The notes under the pieces are model-generated. The model had not been told where the DNA came from, did not search any database, and was given only the letters and a program-made list of their open reading frames with translations. From JBBREP01 sp963716525 (GTDB lineage Bacteria; Actinomycetota; Acidimicrobiia; IMCC26256; PALSA-610), in NCBI GenBank assembly GCA_963716525.1, contig OY970315.1, positions 2,232,001 to 2,296,000 of the forward strand: DNA of 64,000 bases, written 5' to 3'. Positions 52,369-62,100 of the stretch are shown piece by piece (the first letter of the stretch is position 1; each line of letters opens with the position of its first letter). Made by a program: the position numbers and the translations under genes.

Positions 52369-54015
52369 GTGAGCGCCGCGAGCACAACCCCGGCCACGGC
52401 ACACCGTGCGCACGACATCTCCGGGTACGCCCGGCGGTGGTGGGCACTGCCCGTGCTCTGCCTGAGCCTCCTGATCGTGTTCGTGGGCAACTCGAGCCTC
52501 AACGTGGCCATCCCCACGCTCGCGCGCGATCTGCACGCCACCGAGTCGCAGCTGCAATGGGTCGTCGCGGTCTACTCGCTGGTGTTCGCGGGGCTGCTCT
52601 TCATCACCGGCGCGCTCGGCGACCGCTTCGGCCGCAAGGGCGCGCTCCAGCTCGGGCTGGCGCTGTTCGCGCTGAGCGCGCTGCTCGCATCGCAGGCCAC
52701 GAACATGGGCGAGATCATCGCGTGCCGTGCGCTGATGGGAGCCGCCGCCGCGCTGATCATGCCCTCGACGCTGTCGATCATCATCAACATCTTTCTGCCG
52801 CACGAACGACCGAAGGCGATCGCGATCTGGGCGAGCATCACCGGTGCTGCGGGCGCGCTCGGCCCGGTGGCGAGCGGCTACCTGCTCGGGCACTTCTGGT
52901 TCGGTTCGATCTTCCTCATCAACGTGCCGGTGATCATGGTGGCGCTCGTGGCGGGCAAGTTCCTCATCCCGCGCTCGCGCGACCCCGAGGAAGCGCAGCT
53001 CGATCCGGTCGGCGCGCTGCTGTCCACCGTGGGGATCGTCGCGCTGGTGTACGGGCTCATCGAGGCGCCCGCCGAGGGTTGGCGGAGCGCAGCCACGCTG
53101 GGCTCGTTCGTGGTCGCCTTCGTCGTGCTGCTCGGCTTCGTGCTGTGGGAGTTGCGGGTCGATGAGCCGATGCTCGACATGCACTACTTCCGCCACCCGG
53201 CGTTCAGCACCGGAACCGGCGGGATGGTCCTCGTGTTCGTGTCGATGTACGGCGTCATGTTCCTCATCACGCAGTATTTCCAGCTCGTGCTCGGTTACAG
53301 CGCGCTCTCGGCGGCGCTCCGCCTGATGCCGATTGCCGCGATCATGCTCGTGGTCGCACCGCTCACGCCGCAGTTGTCCGCCCGCTTCGGCGCCAACCGC
53401 GTGGTCGCGACCGGCATGCTCTTCATCGGGCTCGGTTTCGCGCTGTTCGGCGCGCTCTCGTCGCACACGCCGTATGCCTATGTCGTGCTGTGCGTGGTGC
53501 CCCTCACTACCGGCATCGCGATGACGATGTCACCGATGACCGCGTCGATCATGATGGCGGTACCCGCGCGCCGTGCGGGCGCCGGGTCGGCGATGAACGA
53601 CGCGACGCGCGAGCTCGGCGCCGCGCTAGGCATCGCGGTCCTCGGCAGCGTGGCCGCGTCGAGGTACGCCACCCACATCGCGCCGTTCCTGCACGGATTG
53701 CGACCGGGCGACGCGTCGGCATCGCGCAGCTCGATCGCCGGTGCGCTCCGCGTGGCGTCCACGCTCCACGGTGCGGCCCACACCGTGCTCTCCGATGGGG
53801 CGAAGCACGCGTTCGTGTCGGGCGTGCACCTTGCGGTCACCGTCGGCGCGTTGCTCGCCCTCGTGAGCTCGGTGATCGTGTACCGCTACCTGCCGCGCTC
53901 GCTCACCGCCACCGGTGCGATGCACGGCCCGATCGAGTCGCTCGAGGACGCCGCCGAGCTCGGCCTCGGCGGTACCCCGCCTATCTTCGCGGACTCGAGT
54001 CCAACTGCTCCATGA
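52369..54015 (+). CDS. DHA2-type MFS drug:proton antiporter, second pump
   Basis: 548 residues, about 14 helices. 'VFVGNSSLNVAIPTLARDLH' (D1-like), 'LFITGALGDRFGRKGALQLG' (motif A), 'SITGAAGALGPVASGYLLGH' (motif C-like). The last 40 residues are acidic and soluble. GTG 52369 lies just 23 bp from the TetR start on the other strand, with the shared operator between. Related to the pump at 49959-51656 but clearly diverged, so they may have different substrates. The 3' end overlaps the convergent VOC gene by 35 bp. Confidence 0.88.
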   Translation: MSAASTTPATAHRAHDISGYARRWWALPVLCLSLLIVFVGNSSLNVAIPTLARDLHATESQLQWVVAVYSLVFAGLLFITGALGDRFGRKGALQLGLALFALSALLASQATNMGEIIACRALMGAAAALIMPSTLSIIINIFLPHERPKAIAIWASITGAAGALGPVASGYLLGHFWFGSIFLINVPVIMVALVAGKFLIPRSRDPEEAQLDPVGALLSTVGIVALVYGLIEAPAEGWRSAATLGSFVVAFVVLLGFVLWELRVDEPMLDMHYFRHPAFSTGTGGMVLVFVSMYGVMFLITQYFQLVLGYSALSAALRLMPIAAIMLVVAPLTPQLSARFGANRVVATGMLFIGLGFALFGALSSHTPYAYVVLCVVPLTTGIAMTMSPMTASIMMAVPARRAGAGSAMNDATRELGAALGIAVLGSVAASRYATHIAPFLHGLRPGDASASRSSIAGALRVASTLHGAAHTVLSDGAKHAFVSGVHLAVTVGALLALVSSVIVYRYLPRSLTATGAMHGPIESLEDAAELGLGGTPPIFADSSPTAP

Positions 54016-54367
54016 ACTCGAGGCGGATGCCGCCGGGTGCGTCGACGAAGGCGATGCGGCGGCGGCCGAAGGCGCCCTCCACCACAGCCGGTCCCCACAC
54101 CACGTGGTGGCCCTCGAGCTCGGCATCGAGATCGTCGGTGAACAGCGCCGGGTGCAGGAACCCCTCCGGTGGCAGGTCGACCGCGTCCTCGTAGATCGCC
54201 CGGGTGAACAGCGTGATCATGACCGGACCGAGATGCACGTCGGCCCGCTCGGCGCCGTTCCACTCCATGCGGTCGCGCACCTCGGCCCCCGCCGCCTCGT
54301 AGAACGCGCACGCCGCGTCGAGGTCGGCCACCTTCACCGCCAGGTTCGCCATCCCGGTCACCGCCAT
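53981..54367 (-). CDS. VOC-family (glyoxalase/dioxygenase fold) protein
   Basis: 128 residues, one VOC module of paired beta-alpha-beta-beta-beta units: 'MANLAVKVADLDAACAFYEA', 'VHLGPVMITLFTRAIYED', 'LHPALFTDDLDAELEGHHVV', 'RIAFVDAPGGIRLEFMEQLD'. The metal-ligand positions would be His in 'LHPALF' and Glu in 'RLEFME'; the usual first-strand His is replaced by Asn ('MANLAV'), so metal binding is uncertain. Members include lyases, dioxygenases and drug-binding resistance proteins. Its place between two exporter loci would suit a resistance or ligand-sequestering role, but that is inference. Confidence 0.78.
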   Translation of the reverse strand: MAVTGMANLAVKVADLDAACAFYEAAGAEVRDRMEWNGAERADVHLGPVMITLFTRAIYEDAVDLPPEGFLHPALFTDDLDAELEGHHVVWGPAVVEGAFGRRRIAFVDAPGGIRLEFMEQLDSSPRR

Positions 54368-54467
54368 CCTCCGTTCCTACCGCAGATGCGTGGTGGGGGA
54401 CTGCCCGGTGGCCCCCGAACGACGCCGGCGGAGCCATCGCCTGCCGGCCCGGGGCTCACCCGAAGTT

Positions 54468-54487
54468 GTGAGTGAGGACTCACTCAC
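54468..54487. promoter_or_regulatory. TetR operator before the regulator-ABC operon
   Basis: Perfect 20-bp palindrome GTGAGTGAG-GA-CTCACTCAC, 16 bp before GTG 54504. Sequences built on TGAGTGA/TCACTCA are typical operators of TetR-family regulators, so the adjacent TetR gene probably represses itself and the exporter genes downstream. Confidence 0.75.
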
Positions 54488-54503
54488 GCTAGGGTCGTGC
54501 GCC

Positions 54504-55142
54504 GTGACCGTGTTGCCCCCGCCCCTGGAGACGGACCTGCAGGCGTCCGTGAAGCCCCACCTGAAGGGCAAACGGGCCAGCGCCATGGCGCCCGAGGAGC
54601 GCCGGTCAATGGTCGTGGCCGTGGCGCTGCCCCTGCTGCTCGAGCACGGTGAGCGGCTGACCACGCGCCAGATCGCCGAGGCCGCGGGTATCGCCGAGGG
54701 CACGATCTTCCGTGCCTTCGCCGACAAGGACGAGGTGATCGCGGCGGTCGTCGAGGCCGCGCTCGACCAGCAACCGCTCGAGGCCGCGCTCGAGGCCATT
54801 CCGGGCGGGCTGCCGTTCGTGGGTGCGATTGCCGCGGCGATCGCGATCATGCAGGAGCGAGTGATCAACGTGTGGCGTGTCGTGTCGAGCGTCGGCACGC
54901 GATTTCACGAGCGGGCGCGCCGGCCGATGGCCGACAGCGGCGCGCTCGTCAAGCTGTTCGAGGCACACCGCGACGAGATCACCGTCGAGCCCATCGTGGC
55001 GGCCCGGCTCCTGCGTGCGCTCACGCTGTCGACCACCCACCCGATGATCGCCGGCGAGGCAATGACGGCCACCGACATCGTCGAGCTGTTCCTCCACGGT
55101 GTGGGGCGCTGCGACGGCGCGCACGCACGCGAGGAGGCCTGA
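54504..55142 (+). CDS. TetR-family regulator of the ABC exporter
   Basis: 212 residues from GTG 54504 (GTG 54510 possible). HTH: 'LLEHGERLTTRQIAEAAGIA' followed by 'EGTIFRAFADKDEV', as in TetR regulators. The C-terminal ligand domain is helical ('FVGAIAAAIAIMQERVINVW', 'ARLLRALTLSTTHPMIAGEA'). Only one base separates its stop from the ATG of the ABC transporter, so they are co-transcribed. The palindrome at 54468-54487 is the likely autoregulatory operator. Effector unknown, probably a transported compound. Confidence 0.87.
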   Translation: MTVLPPPLETDLQASVKPHLKGKRASAMAPEERRSMVVAVALPLLLEHGERLTTRQIAEAAGIAEGTIFRAFADKDEVIAAVVEAALDQQPLEAALEAIPGGLPFVGAIAAAIAIMQERVINVWRVVSSVGTRFHERARRPMADSGALVKLFEAHRDEITVEPIVAARLLRALTLSTTHPMIAGEAMTATDIVELFLHGVGRCDGAHAREEA

Positions 55143-55143
55143 C

Positions 55144-56910
55144 ATGCTGCGGCGACTCCTGCGCACGCATCTCGGTCCCTACAAGAAGACGCTCCTGCTC
55201 ATCGTGGTGCTGCAGACCGTGCAGACGACCGCGGCGCTCACGCTGCCGACGATCAACGCGAGCATCATCGACAGCGGTGTGCTGCATCACGTGGGCACGT
55301 TCCCCAACGTCCGCGTCGTTCCCGACCAGGGTTACATCTACACCTGGGGCGGGATCATGCTGTTGTTCGCGCTGATCCAGATCGTGTTCGCGATCGGAGC
55401 GGTGTACTTCGGCGGCAAGGTCGCGATGAGCTTCGGGCGCGATCTGCGCCGCAACCTCTTCCACCGGGTCACCGACTTCTCGGCGCGCGAAGTCGGCACC
55501 TACGGCGCCCCGTCGCTCATCACCCGCATCACGAACGACGTGCAGCAGGTGCAGATGCTCGTGGTGATGGGCTGCACCATGGCGGTCGCCGCGCCCATCA
55601 CCATGGTCGTCGGCGTGATCATGGCGTTGCGCCAGGATGTCGGCTTGTCGGTGATCCTCGTGGTCGCGATGCCGGTCGCCGCGATCGTGCTCGGCATCGT
55701 GGTCGCCCAGATGGTGCCCGCCTTCCGGCTCATGCAGGAGCGCATCGACGTCGTGAACCGGGTGCTGCGCGAACAGATCACCGGCATACGCGTCGTGCGC
55801 GCCTTCGTGCGTGAGCCACAGGAGTCGAAGCGCTTCGCGAAGGCGAACGACCAGCTCACCGAGGTGTCGCTGCGCACCGGGCGGCTCCAGAGCTCGATGT
55901 TCCCTACGGTGAACCTGCTCATCAACGTGTCGAGCGTGGGCGTGCTCTGGCTCGGCGCCAGCCGGGTGAGTGCGGGCGCAATCCAGCCCGGCACGCTCGT
56001 CGCGTACCTCACCTACCTCGTGCAGATCCTGATGTCGGTCGTGATGGCCACGTTCATGGTGTCGATGATCCCGCGAGCCGCCGTCTCGGCCGACCGCATC
56101 CAGGAGGTGCTCGACACCGACCCGAGCGTGGTGCCGCCGAGCGAGCGCGGCCGCGGCCTCGCCAAGCCGGGCTCGCTCGAGTTCCGCCACGTCGGCTTTC
56201 ATTATCCCGGTGCCGAGCACCCGGTGCTCACCGACGTGTCGTTCCTCACGCAGCCGGGGACGACCACTGCGATCGTCGGCAGCACCGGCGCGGGCAAGAC
56301 CACGCTCGCGAACCTGGTCCTGCGCCTGTTCGACGCCACCGAGGGCGATGTGCTCGTGGGCGACGTCAACGTGCGCGACCTCGATCCTGACGTGCTGTGG
56401 AGCACGATCGGCTATGTGCCCCAGCGCCCGTATCTGTTCACGGGCACGATCGCGAGCAATCTGAAGTTCGGCAAGGCCGACGCCAGCGAGGAGGAGATGT
56501 GGGTCGCGCTCGAGGTGGCGCAGGCGGCTGACTTCGTGCGGGCGATGCCCGGCGGTCTGCACGCCCGCATCGAGCAGGGCGGCACCAACGTGTCGGGCGG
56601 ACAACGCCAGCGGCTCGCGATCGCGCGCGCGCTCGTCCGCCGGCCCGACATCTACGTGTTCGACGACTCGTTCTCGGCGCTCGACCTCGCCACCGACGCG
56701 CGCTTGCGGGCCGCGCTCGTTCCCTACACGCGTGAGTCCGCGGTGGTCGTGGTCGCCCAGCGGGTGTCGACGATCGTGAGCGCCGACGACATCCTCGTGC
56801 TCGAGGACGGCGAGGTCATCGGCCGCGGCCGCCACGACGAGCTGCTCGAGCAGTGTCCCACGTACGCCGAGATCGTGCAGTCGCAGATCGGCGAGAAGAG
56901 CGCGGCATGA
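55144..56910 (+). CDS. ABC exporter half-transporter with degenerate ATP site (subunit A)
   Basis: 588 residues: six-helix membrane domain (about 15-320) and nucleotide-binding domain (about 340-585). Walker A 'IVGSTGAGKTTLANL', Q-loop 'YVPQRPYLF', signature 'NVSGGQRQRLAIARA' (canonical), Walker B 'DIYVFDDSFSALD', H-loop region 'VVVVAQRVSTI' with Gln in place of the switch His. The catalytic Glu after Walker B is Asp. This is the non-catalytic-site half of a heterodimeric exporter such as TM287/288 or BmrCD. The next gene, 10 bp on, is the partner. Confidence 0.9.
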   Translation: MLRRLLRTHLGPYKKTLLLIVVLQTVQTTAALTLPTINASIIDSGVLHHVGTFPNVRVVPDQGYIYTWGGIMLLFALIQIVFAIGAVYFGGKVAMSFGRDLRRNLFHRVTDFSAREVGTYGAPSLITRITNDVQQVQMLVVMGCTMAVAAPITMVVGVIMALRQDVGLSVILVVAMPVAAIVLGIVVAQMVPAFRLMQERIDVVNRVLREQITGIRVVRAFVREPQESKRFAKANDQLTEVSLRTGRLQSSMFPTVNLLINVSSVGVLWLGASRVSAGAIQPGTLVAYLTYLVQILMSVVMATFMVSMIPRAAVSADRIQEVLDTDPSVVPPSERGRGLAKPGSLEFRHVGFHYPGAEHPVLTDVSFLTQPGTTTAIVGSTGAGKTTLANLVLRLFDATEGDVLVGDVNVRDLDPDVLWSTIGYVPQRPYLFTGTIASNLKFGKADASEEEMWVALEVAQAADFVRAMPGGLHARIEQGGTNVSGGQRQRLAIARALVRRPDIYVFDDSFSALDLATDARLRAALVPYTRESAVVVVAQRVSTIVSADDILVLEDGEVIGRGRHDELLEQCPTYAEIVQSQIGEKSAA

Positions 56911-56920
56911 GGTTCGGGTC

Positions 56921-58822
56921 ATGACGATGCTCGACGGGCGCCAGGAAGTCGACGGCGCGGAGGAGCACGACGAGCTCGATCTGGCGTCGCCTGACCACCG
57001 CGCCGCGGGCCGTTGGAACTCGGCCGGGGTGCCCGGGGAGCGGTCGAAGGACTTCAAGCGCTCGCTGGCCCGCCTGGCTCGCATGCTCGGGCCGATGTGG
57101 GGTGTGCTCGTCGTGTGTCTGGGCGTGGCGGTCGTCAGCGCCGCGCTGAACGTGTACGGCCCGCGCGTGCTCGGGCGTGCCACCGACGTCATCATCAAGG
57201 GCGAGTTCGTGCAGCACCGCATCGACTTCGGGGCGCTGCACCGCGTCCTGTTCGAAGCCGTCGCGTTGTACGCGGGCTCGGCGGTGCTGCTGCTCGTCAA
57301 CGCCTACATGCTCGCGGGCGTGATCCAGCGACTCATGTTCAAGCTGCGCGAGGCCGTCGAGGACAAGATCAACGTGCTCCCGCTCAGCTACATCGACCAG
57401 CAGTCGCGCGGTGATCTGCTCAGCCGGGTCACGAACGACATCGACAACGTCGCCCAGAGCCTGCAGCAGACACTGAGCCAGATGCTCACGTCGGTGTTGT
57501 TGATGATCGGCGTGGCGACGATGATGTTCACGATCTCGCCGCTGCTCGCCGTCGTCGCGCTCACCACGGTGCCGGTCTCGGTGCTGCTCATGCGCTCGGT
57601 CGCGGCACGCGCCCGGCCGAAGTTCATGAGCCAGTGGCGCAGCACCGGCCTGCTCAACGCCCAGATCGAGGAGACGTTCACGGCGCACGCGGTCGTGAAG
57701 GCGTTCGGCCGCCAGCGCGAGGTCGAGCGGCGCTTCCGCGACACGAATGACGAGCTCTTCGACTCGTCGTTCGGGGCCCAGTTCATGTCGAGTCTGATGC
57801 AGCCGCTCACGATGTTCATGGGCAACGTGCAGTACGTGATCGTGGCGGTGGTCGGCGGCCTTCGAGTCGCGAGCGGTGCCATCACGGTCGGCGACATCCA
57901 GGCGTTCATCCAGTACTCGCGCAACTTCTCGATGCCGCTCACGCAGCTCGCGTCGATGATGAACGTGTTCCAGTCGGGCATCGCCTCGTTCGAGCGCGTG
58001 GTCGAGTTCCTCGACGCCGACGAGCAGAGTGCGGAGGCATCGGCCACGGAGCACCCGGCGCCGGTGCGTGGCCGGGTGGAGTTCCGCGACGTCACGTTCT
58101 CGTACGACCAGGATCGTCCGCTGATCGAGCACCTCTCGCTCCTCGCCGAGCCGGGGCAGACGATCGCGATCGTCGGCCCGACGGGCGCGGGCAAGACCAC
58201 GCTCGTCAACCTGATCATGCGCTTCTACGAGCTCGACGGTGGCGCGATCATGCTCGACGGCCGCGACGTCGCGTCGATGCCGCGGTCGGAGTTGCGCAGC
58301 AAGATCGGCATGGTGCTGCAGGACACCTGGCTCTTCGGCGGCACGATCCACGACAACATCGCGTACGGCAACTTCGATGCATCGGAGGAGCAGATCCTCG
58401 AAGCGGCGCGTGCCACCTACGTCGACCGCTTCGTGCACTCACTGCCCGACGGCTACGACACGCTCATCAACGAGGAGGGCGACAACATCAGCGCGGGCCA
58501 GAAGCAGCTGCTCACGATCGCCCGCGCCTTCCTCGCCGACCCGTCGATCCTCATCCTCGACGAGGCGACGAGCTCGGTCGACACGCGCACTGAGGTGCTC
58601 ATCCAGGAAGCCATGAACGCGCTGCGCCGCGACCGTACGAGCTTCGTGATCGCGCACCGCCTCTCCACCATCCGAGGTGCCGACGTCATCCTCGTGATGG
58701 AGCACGGCAGCATCGTCGAGCAGGGCAACCACAACGAGCTGCTGAGCCGCGACGGGCCCTATGCACGCCTCTACAACTCGCAGTTCGTGGCCCCGCTCGT
58801 GGAGGACGAGGCGGTCGCGTGA
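56921..58822 (+). CDS. ABC exporter half-transporter, catalytic partner (subunit B)
   Basis: 633 residues with a 50-residue acidic N-terminal extension, membrane domain (about 55-365) and nucleotide-binding domain (about 385-625). Walker A 'IVGPTGAGKTTLVNLIMRFY', Walker B 'PSILILDEATSSVDTR' with the catalytic Glu, H-loop 'SFVIAHRLSTIRGAD'. The signature is altered: 'NISAGQKQLLTIARA' (SAGQ instead of SGGQ). That signature faces the Walker motifs of subunit A, so both defects fall in one composite site, leaving one active site per dimer. Probably drug or lipid export; substrate unknown. Confidence 0.9.
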   Translation: MTMLDGRQEVDGAEEHDELDLASPDHRAAGRWNSAGVPGERSKDFKRSLARLARMLGPMWGVLVVCLGVAVVSAALNVYGPRVLGRATDVIIKGEFVQHRIDFGALHRVLFEAVALYAGSAVLLLVNAYMLAGVIQRLMFKLREAVEDKINVLPLSYIDQQSRGDLLSRVTNDIDNVAQSLQQTLSQMLTSVLLMIGVATMMFTISPLLAVVALTTVPVSVLLMRSVAARARPKFMSQWRSTGLLNAQIEETFTAHAVVKAFGRQREVERRFRDTNDELFDSSFGAQFMSSLMQPLTMFMGNVQYVIVAVVGGLRVASGAITVGDIQAFIQYSRNFSMPLTQLASMMNVFQSGIASFERVVEFLDADEQSAEASATEHPAPVRGRVEFRDVTFSYDQDRPLIEHLSLLAEPGQTIAIVGPTGAGKTTLVNLIMRFYELDGGAIMLDGRDVASMPRSELRSKIGMVLQDTWLFGGTIHDNIAYGNFDASEEQILEAARATYVDRFVHSLPDGYDTLINEEGDNISAGQKQLLTIARAFLADPSILILDEATSSVDTRTEVLIQEAMNALRRDRTSFVIAHRLSTIRGADVILVMEHGSIVEQGNHNELLSRDGPYARLYNSQFVAPLVEDEAVA

Positions 58823-58826
58823 GCGC

Positions 58827-59156
58827 TCACGCCTCCGGGGGTTCGTCGCCGTCGCCGAGGTCGTCGTCGATCTCGTCGTCGTCGTGCGGCAACAGGTCGG
58901 CTGCGGCGGCCAGCGCGGTGCCGAGCCCGGCCGCCTTGTCGTAGACGCTCGCGAAATAGTGCTCGGCCACGTGCTCGCGGCTCGGTAGTGGCACCGGTCC
59001 GAGCGAACGCACCATCGCGCTCGGATCGGCCGCCGGCAGGATGTCGTCGACGTCGAGACCGTCGCCGGCGGGCGGGCGGCCCCAGAACTCGACGCCCGCG
59101 GTGCGGCGCTTGTTCGCGGCCTTGGCCCCGCCCTGCTTGCGGCGCCGCGCGCTCAT
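58827..59156 (-). CDS. small acidic-tailed protein coupled to the SNF2 helicase
   Basis: 109 residues; no family recognised. A basic N-terminus ('MSARRRKQGGAKAANKRRTA') is followed by 'GVEFWGRPPAGDGLDVDDIL', a helical middle ('REHVAEHYFASVYDKAAGLG'), and a strongly acidic tail ('DDDEIDDDLGDGDEPPEA'). ATG 59156 overlaps the helicase stop (ATGA), so the two are made together. The charge pattern would suit a protein that contacts nucleic acid and helicase; that is only a guess. Confidence 0.6.
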   Translation of the reverse strand: MSARRRKQGGAKAANKRRTAGVEFWGRPPAGDGLDVDDILPAADPSAMVRSLGPVPLPSREHVAEHYFASVYDKAAGLGTALAAAADLLPHDDDEIDDDLGDGDEPPEA

Positions 59157-62100
59157 GCTCGTACCTCGTCGTGCGCCGGGTCGTCGTCGGACGAGAGCAG
59201 CGCCTCGGGCCGGAGGCCGAGCACGGCCTGGAGCTGCGCGCTGTCGAGGTCGGCGAGCGAGCTCGACTTGGGCAGCACGAGGTCGGCAACGCGCCGCTTG
59301 CCCGCCACGACCTCCTCGACTCGTTCGTCGACGGTGCCGGTGCACACGAGCCGGTGGCAGATGACGGTGCGCGTCTGGCCGATGCGCCACGCCCGGTCGC
59401 GTGCCTGATCCTCCACCGCCGGGTTCCACCAACGGTCGTACAGCACCACGTGGCTGGCAGCCGTGAGGTTCAGGCCAGTGCCGCCGGCCTTCAACGACAA
59501 CACGAGCGCGCCCGCGCCCTCACGTGACTGGAAGCGCTCGATCATCGCGTCGCGCATGCCCCGCGCCAGGCTGCCGTCGTAGCACTCGATCGGCAAGCCC
59601 GTGCGTTCGGTGAGATACCGCGCGAGACGCCGTCCCCAGGTGGCAAAGTGCGTGAACACGAGCACCTTCTCGTCGGCCGCGAACACCTGGTCGACGATCT
59701 CCTCGAGGCGCGCGAGCTTGCCGGAACGGCCGTCGAGCGGGCGGTCGTCCTGGTTGTAGGCCCACGGGTGGTTGCAGATCTGCTTGAGCGCGGTGATCGC
59801 GGCGAGGATCTGGCCCTTGCGCGGCTCGTCGCCCTCCTCCTTGGTGCTCGTCACGACGGTGTCGAGCAACGCCTGGTAGAGCGCGATCTGCTCGCGGGTC
59901 ATCGAACAGTGGTCGAGCTCATCGATCTGGTCGGGCAGTTCGGCGGCGATCTCGGGCTCGGCCTTGGTGCGGCGGAACACGAGGATGCCGTTGAGCGCGC
60001 GCATCGCGTCCTCGCCCTGCGCTCGCGTCACCCGACCTTCGCCCGAGACGCCCGCGGTGAACTGCGCACGCGTGCCGACGAGACCGGGGTTCGTGAAGTC
60101 GAGGATCGCCCACAGGTCGCCGATGCCGTTCTCGATCGGTGTACCGGTGAGCGCCACCTTCGAGCGCGCGGCGAGCGTGCGGAGCTGTTGCGCGGTGTCG
60201 TTCGCCGGGTTCTTGATCGCCTGGGCCTCGTCGAGCACGAGTCGCGACCACTGGACGTGGCCGAGCTCGTCGATATCGCGCAGCGCCGTACCGTACGTGG
60301 TGACGATCACGTCGGCGTTCGCCACCTGTTGCGCGAACTCGTCGGCCTCGGCGCGGTTGATGCCGTGGTGCACGACCGTGCGCAGCGACGGCGTGAAGCG
60401 CCGCGCCTCGGCCATCCAGTTCCCGATCACGGCGGGCGGCGCGACGACGAGCGCGGGGCCGTCGTCGACGCCCGCGAGCAGATGGGCGAGCATCGTGGGC
60501 GTCTTGCCGAGGCCCATGTCGAGCGCGAGGCAGCCGCCGAGGCCGGCGTCGTCGAGGAAGCCGAGCCACGCCAGCGCCTCCTGCTGGTAACTGCGCAGCT
60601 CGCCGACGAAGCCTTCCGGTGCCCGCGCCGGTTTGCCGGCGACCCGGTCGGCCGCGTGCAACAGGTCGGCGGCCCAACCGGCCCCCGCGAGCGAGACGCC
60701 GAATCCGTGCGGCGACGTGTCGAGCCCGAGGGCGAGGCGGAGCATCTCCGCGCCGGTCATCTGCTTCGTGGCGGCGCGCTCATCGAGCGCCTCGGCGACC
60801 GCCTGCAGGTCGGCCCGGTCGATCGCGACCCAGCGCCCACCCGAGTGGATGAGCGGGCGCGCCTCCTTCGCCATCCGCGCGATGTCGGCGGCGGTGAGCT
60901 CGACATCGTCGAACACCGCCGACCACGCGACGTCGGCGAGTTGGTTCGCGCCGACGGCCGTCTCACCCGATGCGTCCGTGTACACCCGCAGCGAGGCGGT
61001 GGCCCGCCGCTTCGACAGTGCCGGGATGCGCACGTCGAAGCCGGCGGTCGCGAGCTGCGCACCGACGGTGGACATGAGCTGCCATGCCTCGTCGTTGCTC
61101 ACGACGACGTCGCCGCGGTGGTTCGCGCTCGAGCGGACGAGCGCCGGCACGATGCGCTCGAGGCGTGCGAGCTCATCTTCCCAGTGCTCGCGTTCGGGCC
61201 CGGGTGTGACGATCGCCTGCCCGATCGGCACCAGCTGGCCGAGGTCGCCGGGCGTGAAGACGCGGAGGCGCCATGCGTCGCCGGAGTCGGGAGGATCGAG
61301 CTGCACGACCATCTCGCTGTGATGGCCGTACTGGGTGGTGACGGCGCGGGCCCAGCGTTCGACGGCCGCGACGATCTTGTCGGTGGTCGACGTGGGTGCG
61401 TCGAACGCGCTGCCGTCGAGGCGCCCGAGGAACGCCTCGGCGACCTCCGACGCGCTGCGCACGTGTGGCGGCGGTGCTTGCACGGTGACCGTGCCGGCCG
61501 CGGTACGGCAGATCGCGTCGACCATGCCGGTGAGGGCAGAACGGGTGAGCGCGCGGCGGTCGACCTTGCGGTCGAGCGCGAGCACCGTGCCCGGCATCGA
61601 CTCGGCCATCTGCATGAGCCGAACCGGATCGACGAGCGCGGGTGTCCAGCGCACGGAGTACGAGCCACTCGACGAGCGTGACGTGCCGCGGCGCGTGCGG
61701 CGGCGCAGTTGGGGCACCATCGAGCCCCGTGCGGTGAGCTCCACGGCCCAGAGCGCGACGCCGCCGAGCCAGCGCAGGCTGGGCGCGATGTCGCTGCCGT
61801 CCTCGAGCTGGTCGGCGCCCGCGGCGACGAGCCAGCCGAGCACCTCCCGCACCGGGATCGAATGTGAGTCCGCGGTGCGACCGTCGGGCAGCTGTACCGA
61901 TGTGTGGCCGCTCCAGCCCGAATCAGGGGCGCCCGCCGCGGCCAGCATTTCCTGGACCTGTGCGGCGTCGGCTACGGGTGCGCCGGGACCGGCCGCCCAT
62001 ACCACCACTCGCCCCGGCTCCCACGACGCCTGCAGCTGGGTGGTGCCCGCAAGCGGTTCCTCGTCGGCGTCGCCGTCGTCGTGGTGGTCGGGGCTGCCGT

